NCBI RefSeq assembly: GCF_046602855.1
Contig: NZ_JBKINJ010000001.1
Coordinates: forward strand, 1,488,001-1,552,000
DNA length: 64,000 bases
Source: Gracilimonas sp046602855
GTDB lineage: Bacteria; Bacteroidota; Rhodothermia; Balneolales; Balneolaceae
Direction of reading: 5' to 3'
The position numbers were made by a program, and so were the translations under genes. Under the pieces are notes generated by a model. That model was not told the origin of the DNA, did no database searches, and saw only the letters and a list, made by a program, of their open reading frames with translations. Shown here piece by piece: positions 34,310 to 41,331 of this stretch. The number at the start of each line of letters is the position of its first letter. The stretch's first letter is position 1.

Positions 34310-34690
34310 ATGACTAAGGAACTAAACGACATCTTTGAAGAAAATCTCGAAAACTTAATCGTCACTGCTATTGAAGGCGGTTCGAACTATTGGTACTGGC
34401 TGACGAAGGAAGCGACCGATATTATCAGAGAAAACGCGACCGACAATACCGATCCGTTATCTGTCAAACTATGTAGAGCCATTGAATCAGGTCATATTAT
34501 CCCAATCCACAAAAAGTCTGATAAAACCGAAGTTGGTGCAATCAATATGGCAAGTGCAAAGAACGCATTCAAGAAATTACACAACAACTACCCTGAACGA
34601 TCGGCCCGTGTTATCACTGGCGGTTATGACGCTAACGATGCTGACGTATGGTTTCAACTGGCGGTCATGAACAAAATTGTGTTCGGGTAA
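34310..34690 (+). CDS. Conserved-looking phage protein
   Basis: 126 aa. LIVTAIEGGSNYWYWL at residues 16-31 and ANDADVWFQLAVMNKIVFG at the end match a small protein family common in phage genomes, of unknown function. Leader AACCTCTATCACACC. Begins the unit after the terminator. Confidence 0.6.
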   Translation: MTKELNDIFEENLENLIVTAIEGGSNYWYWLTKEATDIIRENATDNTDPLSVKLCRAIESGHIIPIHKKSDKTEVGAINMASAKNAFKKLHNNYPERSARVITGGYDANDADVWFQLAVMNKIVFG

Positions 34691-34695
34691 CTATC

Positions 34696-34824
34696 ATGCA
34701 ACAATTAATCAAATGTGAAACATTAACTGAATTTACTAAGGTTAGTGCAATGTTGGTCGCTGAAGGGGTTACCTTTAGGGCCAGAACAAAAAATCTAACA
34801 ATCGAATTAACCGGAGGATATTAA
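34696..34824 (+). CDS. Small phage protein
   Basis: 42 aa: MQQLIKCETLTEFTKVSAML then a beta hairpin. Leader CTATC abuts ATG. Its last codons include GGAGGATATTAATTATG, the rare Shine-Dalgarno-like sequence in this phage, preceding the next gene. Confidence 0.45.
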   Translation: MQQLIKCETLTEFTKVSAMLVAEGVTFRARTKNLTIELTGGY

Positions 34825-34826
34825 TT

Positions 34827-35312
34827 ATGTTAACAGAAGAAAGAAAAAACGAATTACGAAAAGAGTACCGAGACGCATTACTTGAAATCGACTACCGCCC
34901 ACCTTTCGATACGATGAGTGACGGTCTGGACGTCGACGCCTTTAGTGGGTTTGTTGGTTACGGCAACGATTGGGGTAAAGACAATCTCAACGAAGAAGAG
35001 ATTAGTTACCTCACCCAACTTAGGATTGAAGTTTACGATCTCAAACGAGTGTCCCAAGACGACGCGTTGAAATTCACTGTTGAACATAGTGAACACAATA
35101 AAACTGACGTGTATGTGATCAAAGAAGGCGAAGCGTTGAAAGGCGACTTTTATCAATACCCGTTCTTCGGCCCTTCCATTATCACAGTAAATCGTGGAAC
35201 TCATCGAGGTCACCAGTGGCACGAAGTTCATGTTGACGACGAGAACTTTTGGGAATGGATTGCTAAACTCGCTACCGAAGGTGCCAACGCATTAGAATCG
35301 AAAGACAAATGA
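34827..35312 (+). CDS. Phage protein of unknown function
   Basis: 161 aa. RPPFDTMSDGLDVDAFSGF-like N-terminus (YRPPFDTMSDG), then FVGYGNDWGKD and a C-terminal WHEVHVDDENFWEW. Unlike its neighbours it has GGAGG upstream. No family recognised. Confidence 0.5.
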   Translation: MLTEERKNELRKEYRDALLEIDYRPPFDTMSDGLDVDAFSGFVGYGNDWGKDNLNEEEISYLTQLRIEVYDLKRVSQDDALKFTVEHSEHNKTDVYVIKEGEALKGDFYQYPFFGPSIITVNRGTHRGHQWHEVHVDDENFWEWIAKLATEGANALESKDK

Positions 35313-35473
35313 ACTATCATCCAGTTACCGAAGCAGTCTATGAATTACTTAAAGAAGACGAACGGTTTAAAGAAAAGAAAATAGCCGGTGTCGACGCTTT
35401 AATTGACGAAAAGAAACAGTTAACCCCAATAATAAAAATTCCAATCTTTACTGTTAAAAAAGAAACACAATGA
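35309..35473 (+). CDS. Small phage protein
   Basis: 54 aa; helix (VTEAVYELLKEDERFKEKK) and a short strand. Overlaps both neighbours by 4 bases. Its first codons read ATGAACTATCAT, again embedding AACTATCA. Confidence 0.45.
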   Translation: MNYHPVTEAVYELLKEDERFKEKKIAGVDALIDEKKQLTPIIKIPIFTVKKETQ

Positions 35474-35889
35474 ATACTGATAACCTCCAAACCCTATTAG
35501 ACAGCACTGACGATTTCGTGTTCGAAGAGTTCCGGTTTGACCGGTTCAAAGGACAACTTAAATGCGGAACGGTCGGGTGTTTACTTGGCCACTACGCAAC
35601 GATCTCTGACGATTGGGAATTCACAGCGAAAGATGAACCTAAATTAAAAGAATCGGACAACTCGTTCGTTACTCCTTTATGGGACGCTTCCGATCACTTT
35701 GATTTATCTGTCGATTTGACTGAATTAATTTTCTGTCCTCTCGAAGATTGTGATGACGAATTCGTACAAGAAACTTACCAACGCTACATTGATGAAGGCA
35801 TCGTACTACTTGGTGCTGACGCTTCCAAAGAGGAAGTGGTATCCAATGTTCAACATTTAATCGAGAACCCTCACATCGCAAATTTATGA
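35470..35889 (+). CDS. Acidic phage protein with CGTVGCLLGH motif
   Basis: 139 aa. KCGTVGCLLGHYATISDDW resembles a recurrent phage pattern (C-G-T-x-x-C-x-x-G-x-A) of unknown role. Acidic, helical C-terminal half. ATGA overlaps at both ends. Confidence 0.6.
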   Translation: MNTDNLQTLLDSTDDFVFEEFRFDRFKGQLKCGTVGCLLGHYATISDDWEFTAKDEPKLKESDNSFVTPLWDASDHFDLSVDLTELIFCPLEDCDDEFVQETYQRYIDEGIVLLGADASKEEVVSNVQHLIENPHIANL

Positions 35890-36164
35890 CAAAACTTAAC
35901 ATTACCGACAACATGATCTCCGGCGTATATCTACAGATGGCCCACGAAGCTGGGACTATTGACGATGATGAATTTCATGACTTACGAGAAGATGTTTCAG
36001 TTATTTTAACTGAGCAACAACTGGACGCGGTTAAAAACTTTATTGACCCGAACGGTTATAACATCGAAAACTCGGTTCATGAGATCATTGAAGACGCCAT
36101 TAACCGATCAACGAACGTATACGATTTCGAACCCCCAAGAAATAATATGAAGTTGGTCAGATAA
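35886..36164 (+). CDS. Small acidic phage protein
   Basis: 92 aa, helical (MISGVYLQMAHEAGTIDDDE). ATGA overlap with the previous gene. The gap after it (36165-36228) contains nested stem TTGGTG/CACCAA and GGG/CCC. Confidence 0.5.
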   Translation: MTKLNITDNMISGVYLQMAHEAGTIDDDEFHDLREDVSVILTEQQLDAVKNFIDPNGYNIENSVHEIIEDAINRSTNVYDFEPPRNNMKLVR

Positions 36165-36228
36165 TCTTTGGTGAGGGCTACCCACCCTATTATATTCCAC
36201 CAAGTTAACCTCCAAAACCCAAATTACA

Positions 36229-36519
36229 ATGATAACTAAGGATGATCTCTTTAGCGACATAGAGCGCTATTGGGAAGATGCTTGCCGAGGATTCTACTTG
36301 CTCGAAATGAAGAAGATCGCAACCGGTATGGTTAACGCAAACCTTCGTTCGGACACAGAACATTCCCTCACCTTTTTAAAGAATGCCACCCAAGAATACT
36401 TGGAAAGGTTTAACGGTAAAGCTCGTACCAAAAAAGATTTGGAACGATTGGACACCGTTAAGAAGTATCACACACAAGCACACAGCAAAATCCCTAAAAT
36501 ACTCCAACCCCAATCATGA
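36229..36519 (+). CDS. Helical phage protein
   Basis: 96 aa. IERYWEDACRGFYLLEMKKI and a later charged helix. Leader AACCTCCAAAACCCAAATTACA. Overlaps the next gene by 4 bases. In the operon that ends with the annealing protein. Confidence 0.5.
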   Translation: MITKDDLFSDIERYWEDACRGFYLLEMKKIATGMVNANLRSDTEHSLTFLKNATQEYLERFNGKARTKKDLERLDTVKKYHTQAHSKIPKILQPQS

Positions 36520-36980
36520 TTACAGACGCAATAGACGCGAGCTTGATGTTGTTCAATGAGGAACACGACGACCTCAACGACATTAAGAACCTCAAGAAGA
36601 TCGAATCCCTTCAAGGCCAAGCTGAGAATCTTTTCGAAAGCTATAAGTCTTCTGGAACCTACGATCCGTTACTTGTACACCTGATCGGCAAACACCTCGA
36701 AGAGTTTGGAAAAGCTCTTAAAGATGTGAGCAAGGCAGGAGCACAAGAAATCGCAGAACAACTCTCAGAAGAAACCGGTGAAACAACACTCACCACCTTT
36801 GGGAATTCAGTAACCGTTTCATCACGGACCTATCATTCATACGACGACCCTACACTAACCAAACTTATTGCCAAAGAGAAAGGCATTAAAGAAGCGGTCA
36901 AACGTATGAAAAAAGAACTCAAGGAACAGGGGAAGACAAAGACAACTGAATCAGTGTCCCTTTCCGTTTCAAAAACCTAA
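36516..36980 (+). CDS. Helical phage protein next to the annealing protein
   Basis: 154 aa, helical, with YKSSGTYDPLLVHLIGKHLE and a C-terminal Lys-rich helix (AKEKGIKEAVKRMKKELKEQ). Its layout recalls small phage proteins encoded beside recombinases that assist exonuclease/annealing systems. The role is inference from position. Confidence 0.5.
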   Translation: MITDAIDASLMLFNEEHDDLNDIKNLKKIESLQGQAENLFESYKSSGTYDPLLVHLIGKHLEEFGKALKDVSKAGAQEIAEQLSEETGETTLTTFGNSVTVSSRTYHSYDDPTLTKLIAKEKGIKEAVKRMKKELKEQGKTKTTESVSLSVSKT

Positions 36981-36998
36981 AACCTCCAAAACCCTAAT

Positions 36999-37901
36999 AT
37001 GTCCATATTTAGTACCCTGTACGATATTAATGTACAAGAACACACCGAAGACAAGAATGGCTTTACCTACTTACCGTGGGCGAGAGCTTGGAAGAACGTT
37101 AAAGAGAACTTCCCCGAAGCAAAATTTGAATATCACCGTTTTGACGACGGACGCCTTTTCTTCTACGCTGAAGATTATGGGTCAGATGTTCAAGTGTCTG
37201 TAACGATCGAAGATCACACTCACACCGCTGTTCTTCCTATTCTGAATTTCAAAAACAAACCGGTCTTTGGTATTCCATCAAGTGATCAAGTGAACCGCGC
37301 GTTACAGCGTGCCCTCACGAAAGCCTGTGGAATGCACGGTCTTGGTCTTGGCCTTTACGAAGGTGAAGACATTATCGACCCAGACCCTTCTGACGTTGAC
37401 TCCGGTTCAACAAAACGCTCAGGCAAAAAGAGTGGTAAGAAGAGTGGTAAAAAAACCTCAAAGAAAAGTGGTAAAAAGTCCTCCAAAAAGTCAGGTAAGA
37501 AAACTTCTTCAAAGAAGAAATCTACCGAAACCGAGGACACTGAATCCGAATCTTCAGGAAGTTCTAAGAAGTCATCAAAGAAAAAGTCTTCAAAGAAGAA
37601 AGGTAAGAAGACAACGAAGAAAAAATCTTCTAAGAAATCTTCGAAGAAAGGGCCTTCAAAAAAGGCATCTAAGAAGTCTTCAAAAAAGAAAAGTAGCAAG
37701 AAGGAAGCCCCCGAAACCGACGGTAAACCACCGTGGGAAGAAGACGTCGATCCAGAGATCGTCGAAGCTTTTGAAGAATGCTCAACCCCTGACGAAGTAA
37801 CCGAACTCATGATGCAATACAAGAAAGATGCGGACGACCCTGTCCAATTCATGAAAGTGTACATGAGTGAAGCGAACCGTTGCATCGAAGCCCTGTCCTA
37901 A
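36999..37901 (+). CDS. DUF1071-type single-strand annealing protein with Lys/Ser repeat arm
   Basis: 300 aa. Residues 1-128 follow the DUF1071 (Rad52-like annealing) pattern: FTYLPWARAWKNVKENFPEA, then AVLPILNFKN, and QRALTKACGMHGLGLGLYEGEDI. Residues 137-245 are repeats of SGKK, SKK and KKSSKK units. Residues 250-300 are an acidic helical end starting PPWEEDVDPEI. It pairs complementary single strands during phage recombination, probably with the exonuclease at 12851. The long basic arm is not part of the usual family and may condense DNA. Confidence 0.8.
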   Translation: MSIFSTLYDINVQEHTEDKNGFTYLPWARAWKNVKENFPEAKFEYHRFDDGRLFFYAEDYGSDVQVSVTIEDHTHTAVLPILNFKNKPVFGIPSSDQVNRALQRALTKACGMHGLGLGLYEGEDIIDPDPSDVDSGSTKRSGKKSGKKSGKKTSKKSGKKSSKKSGKKTSSKKKSTETEDTESESSGSSKKSSKKKSSKKKGKKTTKKKSSKKSSKKGPSKKASKKSSKKKSSKKEAPETDGKPPWEEDVDPEIVEAFEECSTPDEVTELMMQYKKDADDPVQFMKVYMSEANRCIEALS

Positions 37902-37908
37902 ACCCTAA

Positions 37909-37938
37909 CGCCCCGATGATTATAGTCGGGGTGTTTTT
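37909..37938 (+). terminator. Rho-independent terminator
   Basis: GCCCCGA / TCGGGGT with a 9-base loop, followed by five T. Closes the unit starting near 34310. Confidence 0.8.
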
Positions 37939-37969
37939 AACCTATCATTGAATAACCCTTAGCTGTACA

Positions 37970-38347
37970 ATGTTAAACGATAAAACCCCTAAAGAAATAA
38001 GAAACCACTTCTCTGACCTTGAAACGGTGGAGATAGAAAACGAAAAACAAAAATTATTATCAGACGCAGATTTGATCGAGCACCAGTTAGAACTGGCCAA
38101 AGCAAGAGAAGCTGAGACCGGCGAAAAATATTATCGCAGTTGGTACACTAAAGCCAAGTATGCGATGAAGTGTAAGAGAAGACAAGCCTCGATCGCCAAT
38201 AATATTATTGGATTCCGTAACAACCAAGACGACAAAGAGAAGCAAAATGCACTGAAACTTCTCCGCATTATTAAGGATGAGATCGGGACCACACAATTCG
38301 CAAACATTATGAACGCTTCAAATACCTTTGTCTATGTTAACGAATGA
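37970..38347 (+). CDS. Coiled-coil phage protein
   Basis: 125 aa, nearly all charged helix, with KYYRSWYTKAKYAMKCKRRQ mid-chain. Begins after the terminator without an AACCTCC copy. Function unknown. Confidence 0.5.
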   Translation: MLNDKTPKEIRNHFSDLETVEIENEKQKLLSDADLIEHQLELAKAREAETGEKYYRSWYTKAKYAMKCKRRQASIANNIIGFRNNQDDKEKQNALKLLRIIKDEIGTTQFANIMNASNTFVYVNE

Positions 38348-38351
38348 ACCA

Positions 38352-38615
38352 ATGTCCGGTAGCCAACGAAAATACAACACACCATTAGGTGAGTCTGTTA
38401 TGAGGATATACAACGGGAAAGAAGTTGTTGTACTCGAATTTGTCCGTCCACTACAGAACGGCGAACCACCTCACCCGATGACGGAACACCGTGCGGGGCG
38501 GACATTTACGAAAGGAGAAAAGCTTATAACGCAACTTGTACTTTCCTATTCAGCGTACTATACTTTGGTACAGTTGGGAGTGCATAACATAAAACAATTA
38601 AACGAAAGGGATTAG
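38352..38615 (+). CDS. Small phage protein
   Basis: 87 aa from ATG at 38352, five bases after the upstream stop (ATGs at 38328 and 38334 are also in frame). Beta-strand start (NGKEVVVLEFVRPL) and a C-terminal helix. Convergent with the minus-strand gene that overlaps it by 4 bases. Confidence 0.5.
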   Translation: MSGSQRKYNTPLGESVMRIYNGKEVVVLEFVRPLQNGEPPHPMTEHRAGRTFTKGEKLITQLVLSYSAYYTLVQLGVHNIKQLNERD

Positions 38616-39097
38616 TCTTCGATGACTTCCGCTTCTTCAGCTTTTTTAAACGCTTTAGTAAGAGCACCGAGACCGGAACCATCTTTACCAAGAAAAATGT
38701 TGGTTTGTTGGTTTTCGATTTGTTTTTTCTTCTCGGATTTCCATCCTTCAACGTCCAACGCTTTAAGCTGTTGACTACGAATTTTGGAATTCTTTTTAGC
38801 TTCTTCGAAGTGAACAAAGTGAAGAGACTCACCATATAAATTCTTAATGGTATTAGCTACATTTTTAAAATCGGTATCGTTGTCAAACCAACGGTACATT
38901 GTTGAAGTCGGAATTCCAGCACGTAATGCTGTTTGTGTTTTTTTCGGAAAACATTCGGCATATTCAATCAAATACCTATGTTGTTCAGCATCAAGCTCAC
39001 TCCAACCATCGATTAAACTAAGGTCGATGACATCGGCGTCAGCAAAACGTTGATGGATAGCGTCGGTTTCTGGAACTAATTTAGTTACGTTAGACAT
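38612..39097 (-). CDS. Helix-turn-helix protein, candidate small terminase
   Basis: 161 aa. The helix-turn-helix is KKTQTALRAGIPTSTMYRWF (residues 52-71), followed by a long helical oligomerisation-like region and an acidic end. Small terminase subunits (phBC6A51-like) share this layout: A-x-x-A-G-I-x-x-x-T-x-Y-R-W. It is the only gene in this half, apart from integrase, in the late-gene orientation, and no small terminase adjoins terL. It could instead be a transcriptional regulator; it is divergent from the DNA-binding protein at 39151. Confidence 0.55.
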   Translation of the reverse strand: MSNVTKLVPETDAIHQRFADADVIDLSLIDGWSELDAEQHRYLIEYAECFPKKTQTALRAGIPTSTMYRWFDNDTDFKNVANTIKNLYGESLHFVHFEEAKKNSKIRSQQLKALDVEGWKSEKKKQIENQQTNIFLGKDGSGLGALTKAFKKAEEAEVIED

Positions 39098-39150
39098 ATA
39101 CTTTCAATTTTGTTTTAAATAACTCTAAAAGATAACCAATAAGCTCTATT

Positions 39151-39783
39151 ATGCCTGAAAATAAAGATACAACTCACGGAAAATTAGGAAACTTAAAACA
39201 CACAAAACGCTCAACCAACAATACGTTGGGGATGTCAAAAGAAGAATACGAAAAATATCAGAAGGACATCGTCAACGAATACGTCAATGACGATCGGTGG
39301 TCACTACGTGCCCTATCACGACGAGAAAAGGAAGATGGTGTCCAATTACACCCTGACCGATTACGGCGATGGATCATTTCAGCGGGTCATTCTATCCGGT
39401 CTGCTGAAGTTGCACGTCGTAAGTCATCATCCGGTGGTGAAAGTCGCACCTTCTATTTACGCAAGGATCAACTGGACGTTGTCGATAAGTTCGATAATGC
39501 CAGCGAAATTGTTCGTATGGGCCTCGATGTCGCCTTTGGTATTCCAACACGCAATGCTATTCTCTTTTTAGATGAGTACAAGAATGTCATTTTCTTGGAC
39601 AAGCTTAATAAGATCGAAGCATTTACAACATCTGACCTGACGGACACTGAAGGTAAGATTGTACAGACCGTGTTAAACAAAGCGAACCTTCACGGGATCG
39701 GATACGTTGCGAGATTCGCAATCGAAAACGAACTCAACTACTACGGAGCGAACGCTGAGGACGATTCCAATGAAACTGAGTAA
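39151..39783 (+). CDS. DNA-binding protein with HTH and ribbon-helix-helix-like segments
   Basis: 210 aa. Residues 45-80 look like a helix-turn-helix (DRWSLRALSRREKE, then RLRRWIISAGHS). Residues about 98-125 (SRTFYLRKDQLDVVDKFDNA, SEIVRMGL) fit ribbon-helix-helix. Divergent from the 38612-39097 gene, with an AT-rich 53-base spacer that is a likely shared control site. A candidate phage regulator, perhaps of the switch at 12.5 or 20 kb. The operator specificity is not known. Confidence 0.55.
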   Translation: MPENKDTTHGKLGNLKHTKRSTNNTLGMSKEEYEKYQKDIVNEYVNDDRWSLRALSRREKEDGVQLHPDRLRRWIISAGHSIRSAEVARRKSSSGGESRTFYLRKDQLDVVDKFDNASEIVRMGLDVAFGIPTRNAILFLDEYKNVIFLDKLNKIEAFTTSDLTDTEGKIVQTVLNKANLHGIGYVARFAIENELNYYGANAEDDSNETE

Positions 39784-40231
39784 GAAAGATATACACACTA
39801 AACATACCCTACCCTCTGGATGGTATTCGTTTACTATCACACAAGGGTATATGCTCGATGAGACAGACGATCCCATTATGGTGCTGTGTCATACCGTTGA
39901 CACTGGCACGTTAGCTTATCAGCATGTTTTGTTGCGTGTGAATCTGATTAAACACTACGGCCAGTCAAGGCTTAAAAAAATGTGCGACGCTATTGAGTTC
40001 AATTGGTTCGTTGTTGACGTGTACCACAAACTATTCCCGATCCAATTCACTGGACTTCGTGGAGAGATGAAAGTTGAACAAGTCTTTGACGATCGCAAGA
40101 AGATCATCTATAACAAGATCATCGAGTGGCGTATCGTTGAAGGCGACCCTCAATACAACGTTATGAAAGACAAAGACGAGAAGGTCTTTGAAGAATCTGA
40201 ACAGAAAGGAAAACCCAAACTACCAGTATGA
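39770..40231 (+). CDS. Phage protein, possible DNA-replication accessory
   Basis: 153 aa from ATG at 39770, inside the end of the previous gene. LPSGWYSFTITQGYMLDETD, then QHVLLRVNLIKHYGQSRLKK: the pattern (Gly-x-Tyr strand, then a helix with L-x-x-L) recalls DUF669-like phage proteins encoded beside recombination genes. Assignment is weak. Confidence 0.45.
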   Translation: MKLSKKDIHTKHTLPSGWYSFTITQGYMLDETDDPIMVLCHTVDTGTLAYQHVLLRVNLIKHYGQSRLKKMCDAIEFNWFVVDVYHKLFPIQFTGLRGEMKVEQVFDDRKKIIYNKIIEWRIVEGDPQYNVMKDKDEKVFEESEQKGKPKLPV

Positions 40232-40467
40232 GTTATACAGACACAATTTTTAAACATTACCAACAATACAAGGACCTTTGTAAAGTCCTTCAGCACGAAA
40301 TCCAATCCTCTTCTAAAATAAAGATCAGTGATGTTTCTTATAGAGAAGACGATCGATGCGTTGCGGTATTGCACGATGGTCAGGTAGCTGACGCAAACGA
40401 AGTGTTAGAAATTATCGAAAAGAAAGGTGTCTTAACATTAGACGACTTTCAAAAAATTCAGTATTGA
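40228..40467 (+). CDS. Small phage protein
   Basis: 79 aa, helix-strand-helix (ISDVSYREDDRCVAVLHDGQ). ATGA overlap upstream, TGATG overlap downstream. Function unknown. Confidence 0.5.
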   Translation: MSYTDTIFKHYQQYKDLCKVLQHEIQSSSKIKISDVSYREDDRCVAVLHDGQVADANEVLEIIEKKGVLTLDDFQKIQY

Positions 40468-40643
40468 TGTCCGACGCAGGAAAAGGGTCCGACCGTAGAC
40501 CCGCCTCGATTAGCATTTTCGAATACGGTGACAAACACGACCACATTTTTAATAAAACCTCCAACCCCAACAAATCACAATGCAAGAAACAATTAACCAA
40601 CCAGAACATTACACCTCACAAGAACTTGAAGTTATTGAAATGA
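40467..40643 (+). CDS. GKGS-P-type small phage protein
   Basis: 58 aa. MSDAGKGSDRRPASISIFEY then DHIFNK matches a very common short phage protein whose pattern is GKG-[SD]-x-x-R-P...-Y-x-x-I-F-x-K, usually about 40 aa and of unknown role. Here an extra 25 residues are appended because the stop is lost; the appended part overlaps the next gene's start by 64 bases in another frame. Confidence 0.6.
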   Translation: MSDAGKGSDRRPASISIFEYGDKHDHIFNKTSNPNKSQCKKQLTNQNITPHKNLKLLK

Positions 40644-41302
40644 TGAAACTCGTGGCCTCTGAAGAAGAGTTCAAAGGGTTCCTCAAATTAAACGCTTTAA
40701 AGTACCTACTTCGGTTTGAACTTAAAGACAATCCGGTCCAAGACATTGAGAAGGCCCGTAGGTATATGGAAGGCTTAAAAAACCTGACACTCGACCCCGA
40801 CATTTTCAACGTGTTCCGCCCCGAACGAGAGAACGATCTTGGGGTTTCCGATAAAAGATTCGGTGACATTTTCCACGGGATGTTAGAGGACACTTTTTCT
40901 GCCCACCCCGAAACCAACTACGATGATTTTCGTCTTAATGTTGATGAGAAGAAAGAGTACGACGAAAAACGCGCCGAAGAACGACGCAGAAACTTACAGG
41001 GTTTTATCAATCCTGAACCTACCACACGTAAGCGACCAATGAACGTGGTCCTGTTGTGTAAGACCTTTATGGATGGCATTAGCGAACACAATCGCATTAT
41101 GGACATCTACCCAGACAGAGACGTAATGGTTTATCCGGTTCTTAAAGCAAACGATAAAACCCTAAGAGCGTTGGACGAATTGATCGCCTCAAAGGAAGGG
41201 GAAGAGTTTGAACTTCTGGCAAGCAAACAGTTGACATCCTCACGGACCAACTGGCCGAAAATGTTTGATGAACTATACGAGTTCATACAAATGAGCGTTT
41301 AA
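40580..41302 (+). CDS. DUF3310 protein with extra C-terminal domain
   Basis: 240 aa. Residues 5-70 fit DUF3310 (INQPEHYTSQELEVIEMM, FKGFLKLNALKYLLRF, DIEKARRYMEGL). The remaining 170 residues (RKRPMNVVLLCKTFMDGISE in the middle) are not part of the usual domain and are unrecognised. Phage DUF3310 proteins are described as nucleotide-kinase-like but their role is unclear. Last rightward gene before the integrase. Confidence 0.65.
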   Translation: MQETINQPEHYTSQELEVIEMMKLVASEEEFKGFLKLNALKYLLRFELKDNPVQDIEKARRYMEGLKNLTLDPDIFNVFRPERENDLGVSDKRFGDIFHGMLEDTFSAHPETNYDDFRLNVDEKKEYDEKRAEERRRNLQGFINPEPTTRKRPMNVVLLCKTFMDGISEHNRIMDIYPDRDVMVYPVLKANDKTLRALDELIASKEGEEFELLASKQLTSSRTNWPKMFDELYEFIQMSV

Positions 41303-41308
41303 AGAAAC

Positions 41309-41330
41309 GGCCCCGCAAGGGGCCTTTTTT
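41309..41330. terminator. Terminator between right operon and integrase
   Basis: GGCCCC-GCAA-GGGGCC followed by six T. It ends the rightward operon and lies just past the integrase stop, where the two genes converge. Confidence 0.85.
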
Positions 41331-41331
41331 A

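Larger units (their letters stand above)
12830..40579 (+). promoter_or_regulatory. Repeated start signal AACCTCCAAnCCC...CTATCA-ATG
   Basis: About 30 phage genes are preceded by this composite element, often beginning with the stop codon TAA of the gene before. Examples: before 14429, 17871, 22733, 25522, 26213, 26661, 28049, 30104, 31007, 32383, 36229, 36999, 40580. A shorter version, GGAACTATC directly before ATG, precedes 23239, 27809, 28666, 29483 and 29958. Two minus-strand copies precede the capsid gene (6348) and the small head gene (4927). Host genes in 43-64 kb lack it. Position relative to ATG suggests a translation signal, not only a promoter. Confidence 0.7.

Noticed and set aside
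37309..37885. Open frames on both strands inside the annealing-protein gene
   Set aside because: They are shadows of the Lys/Ser codon repeats (AAG/TCT units read in other frames), giving Arg/Lys- or Phe/Leu-only proteins.
22390..40579. The repeated intergenic element as a CRISPR array
   Set aside because: Copies are separated by whole genes of variable length, not by uniform spacers, and no cas gene is present.
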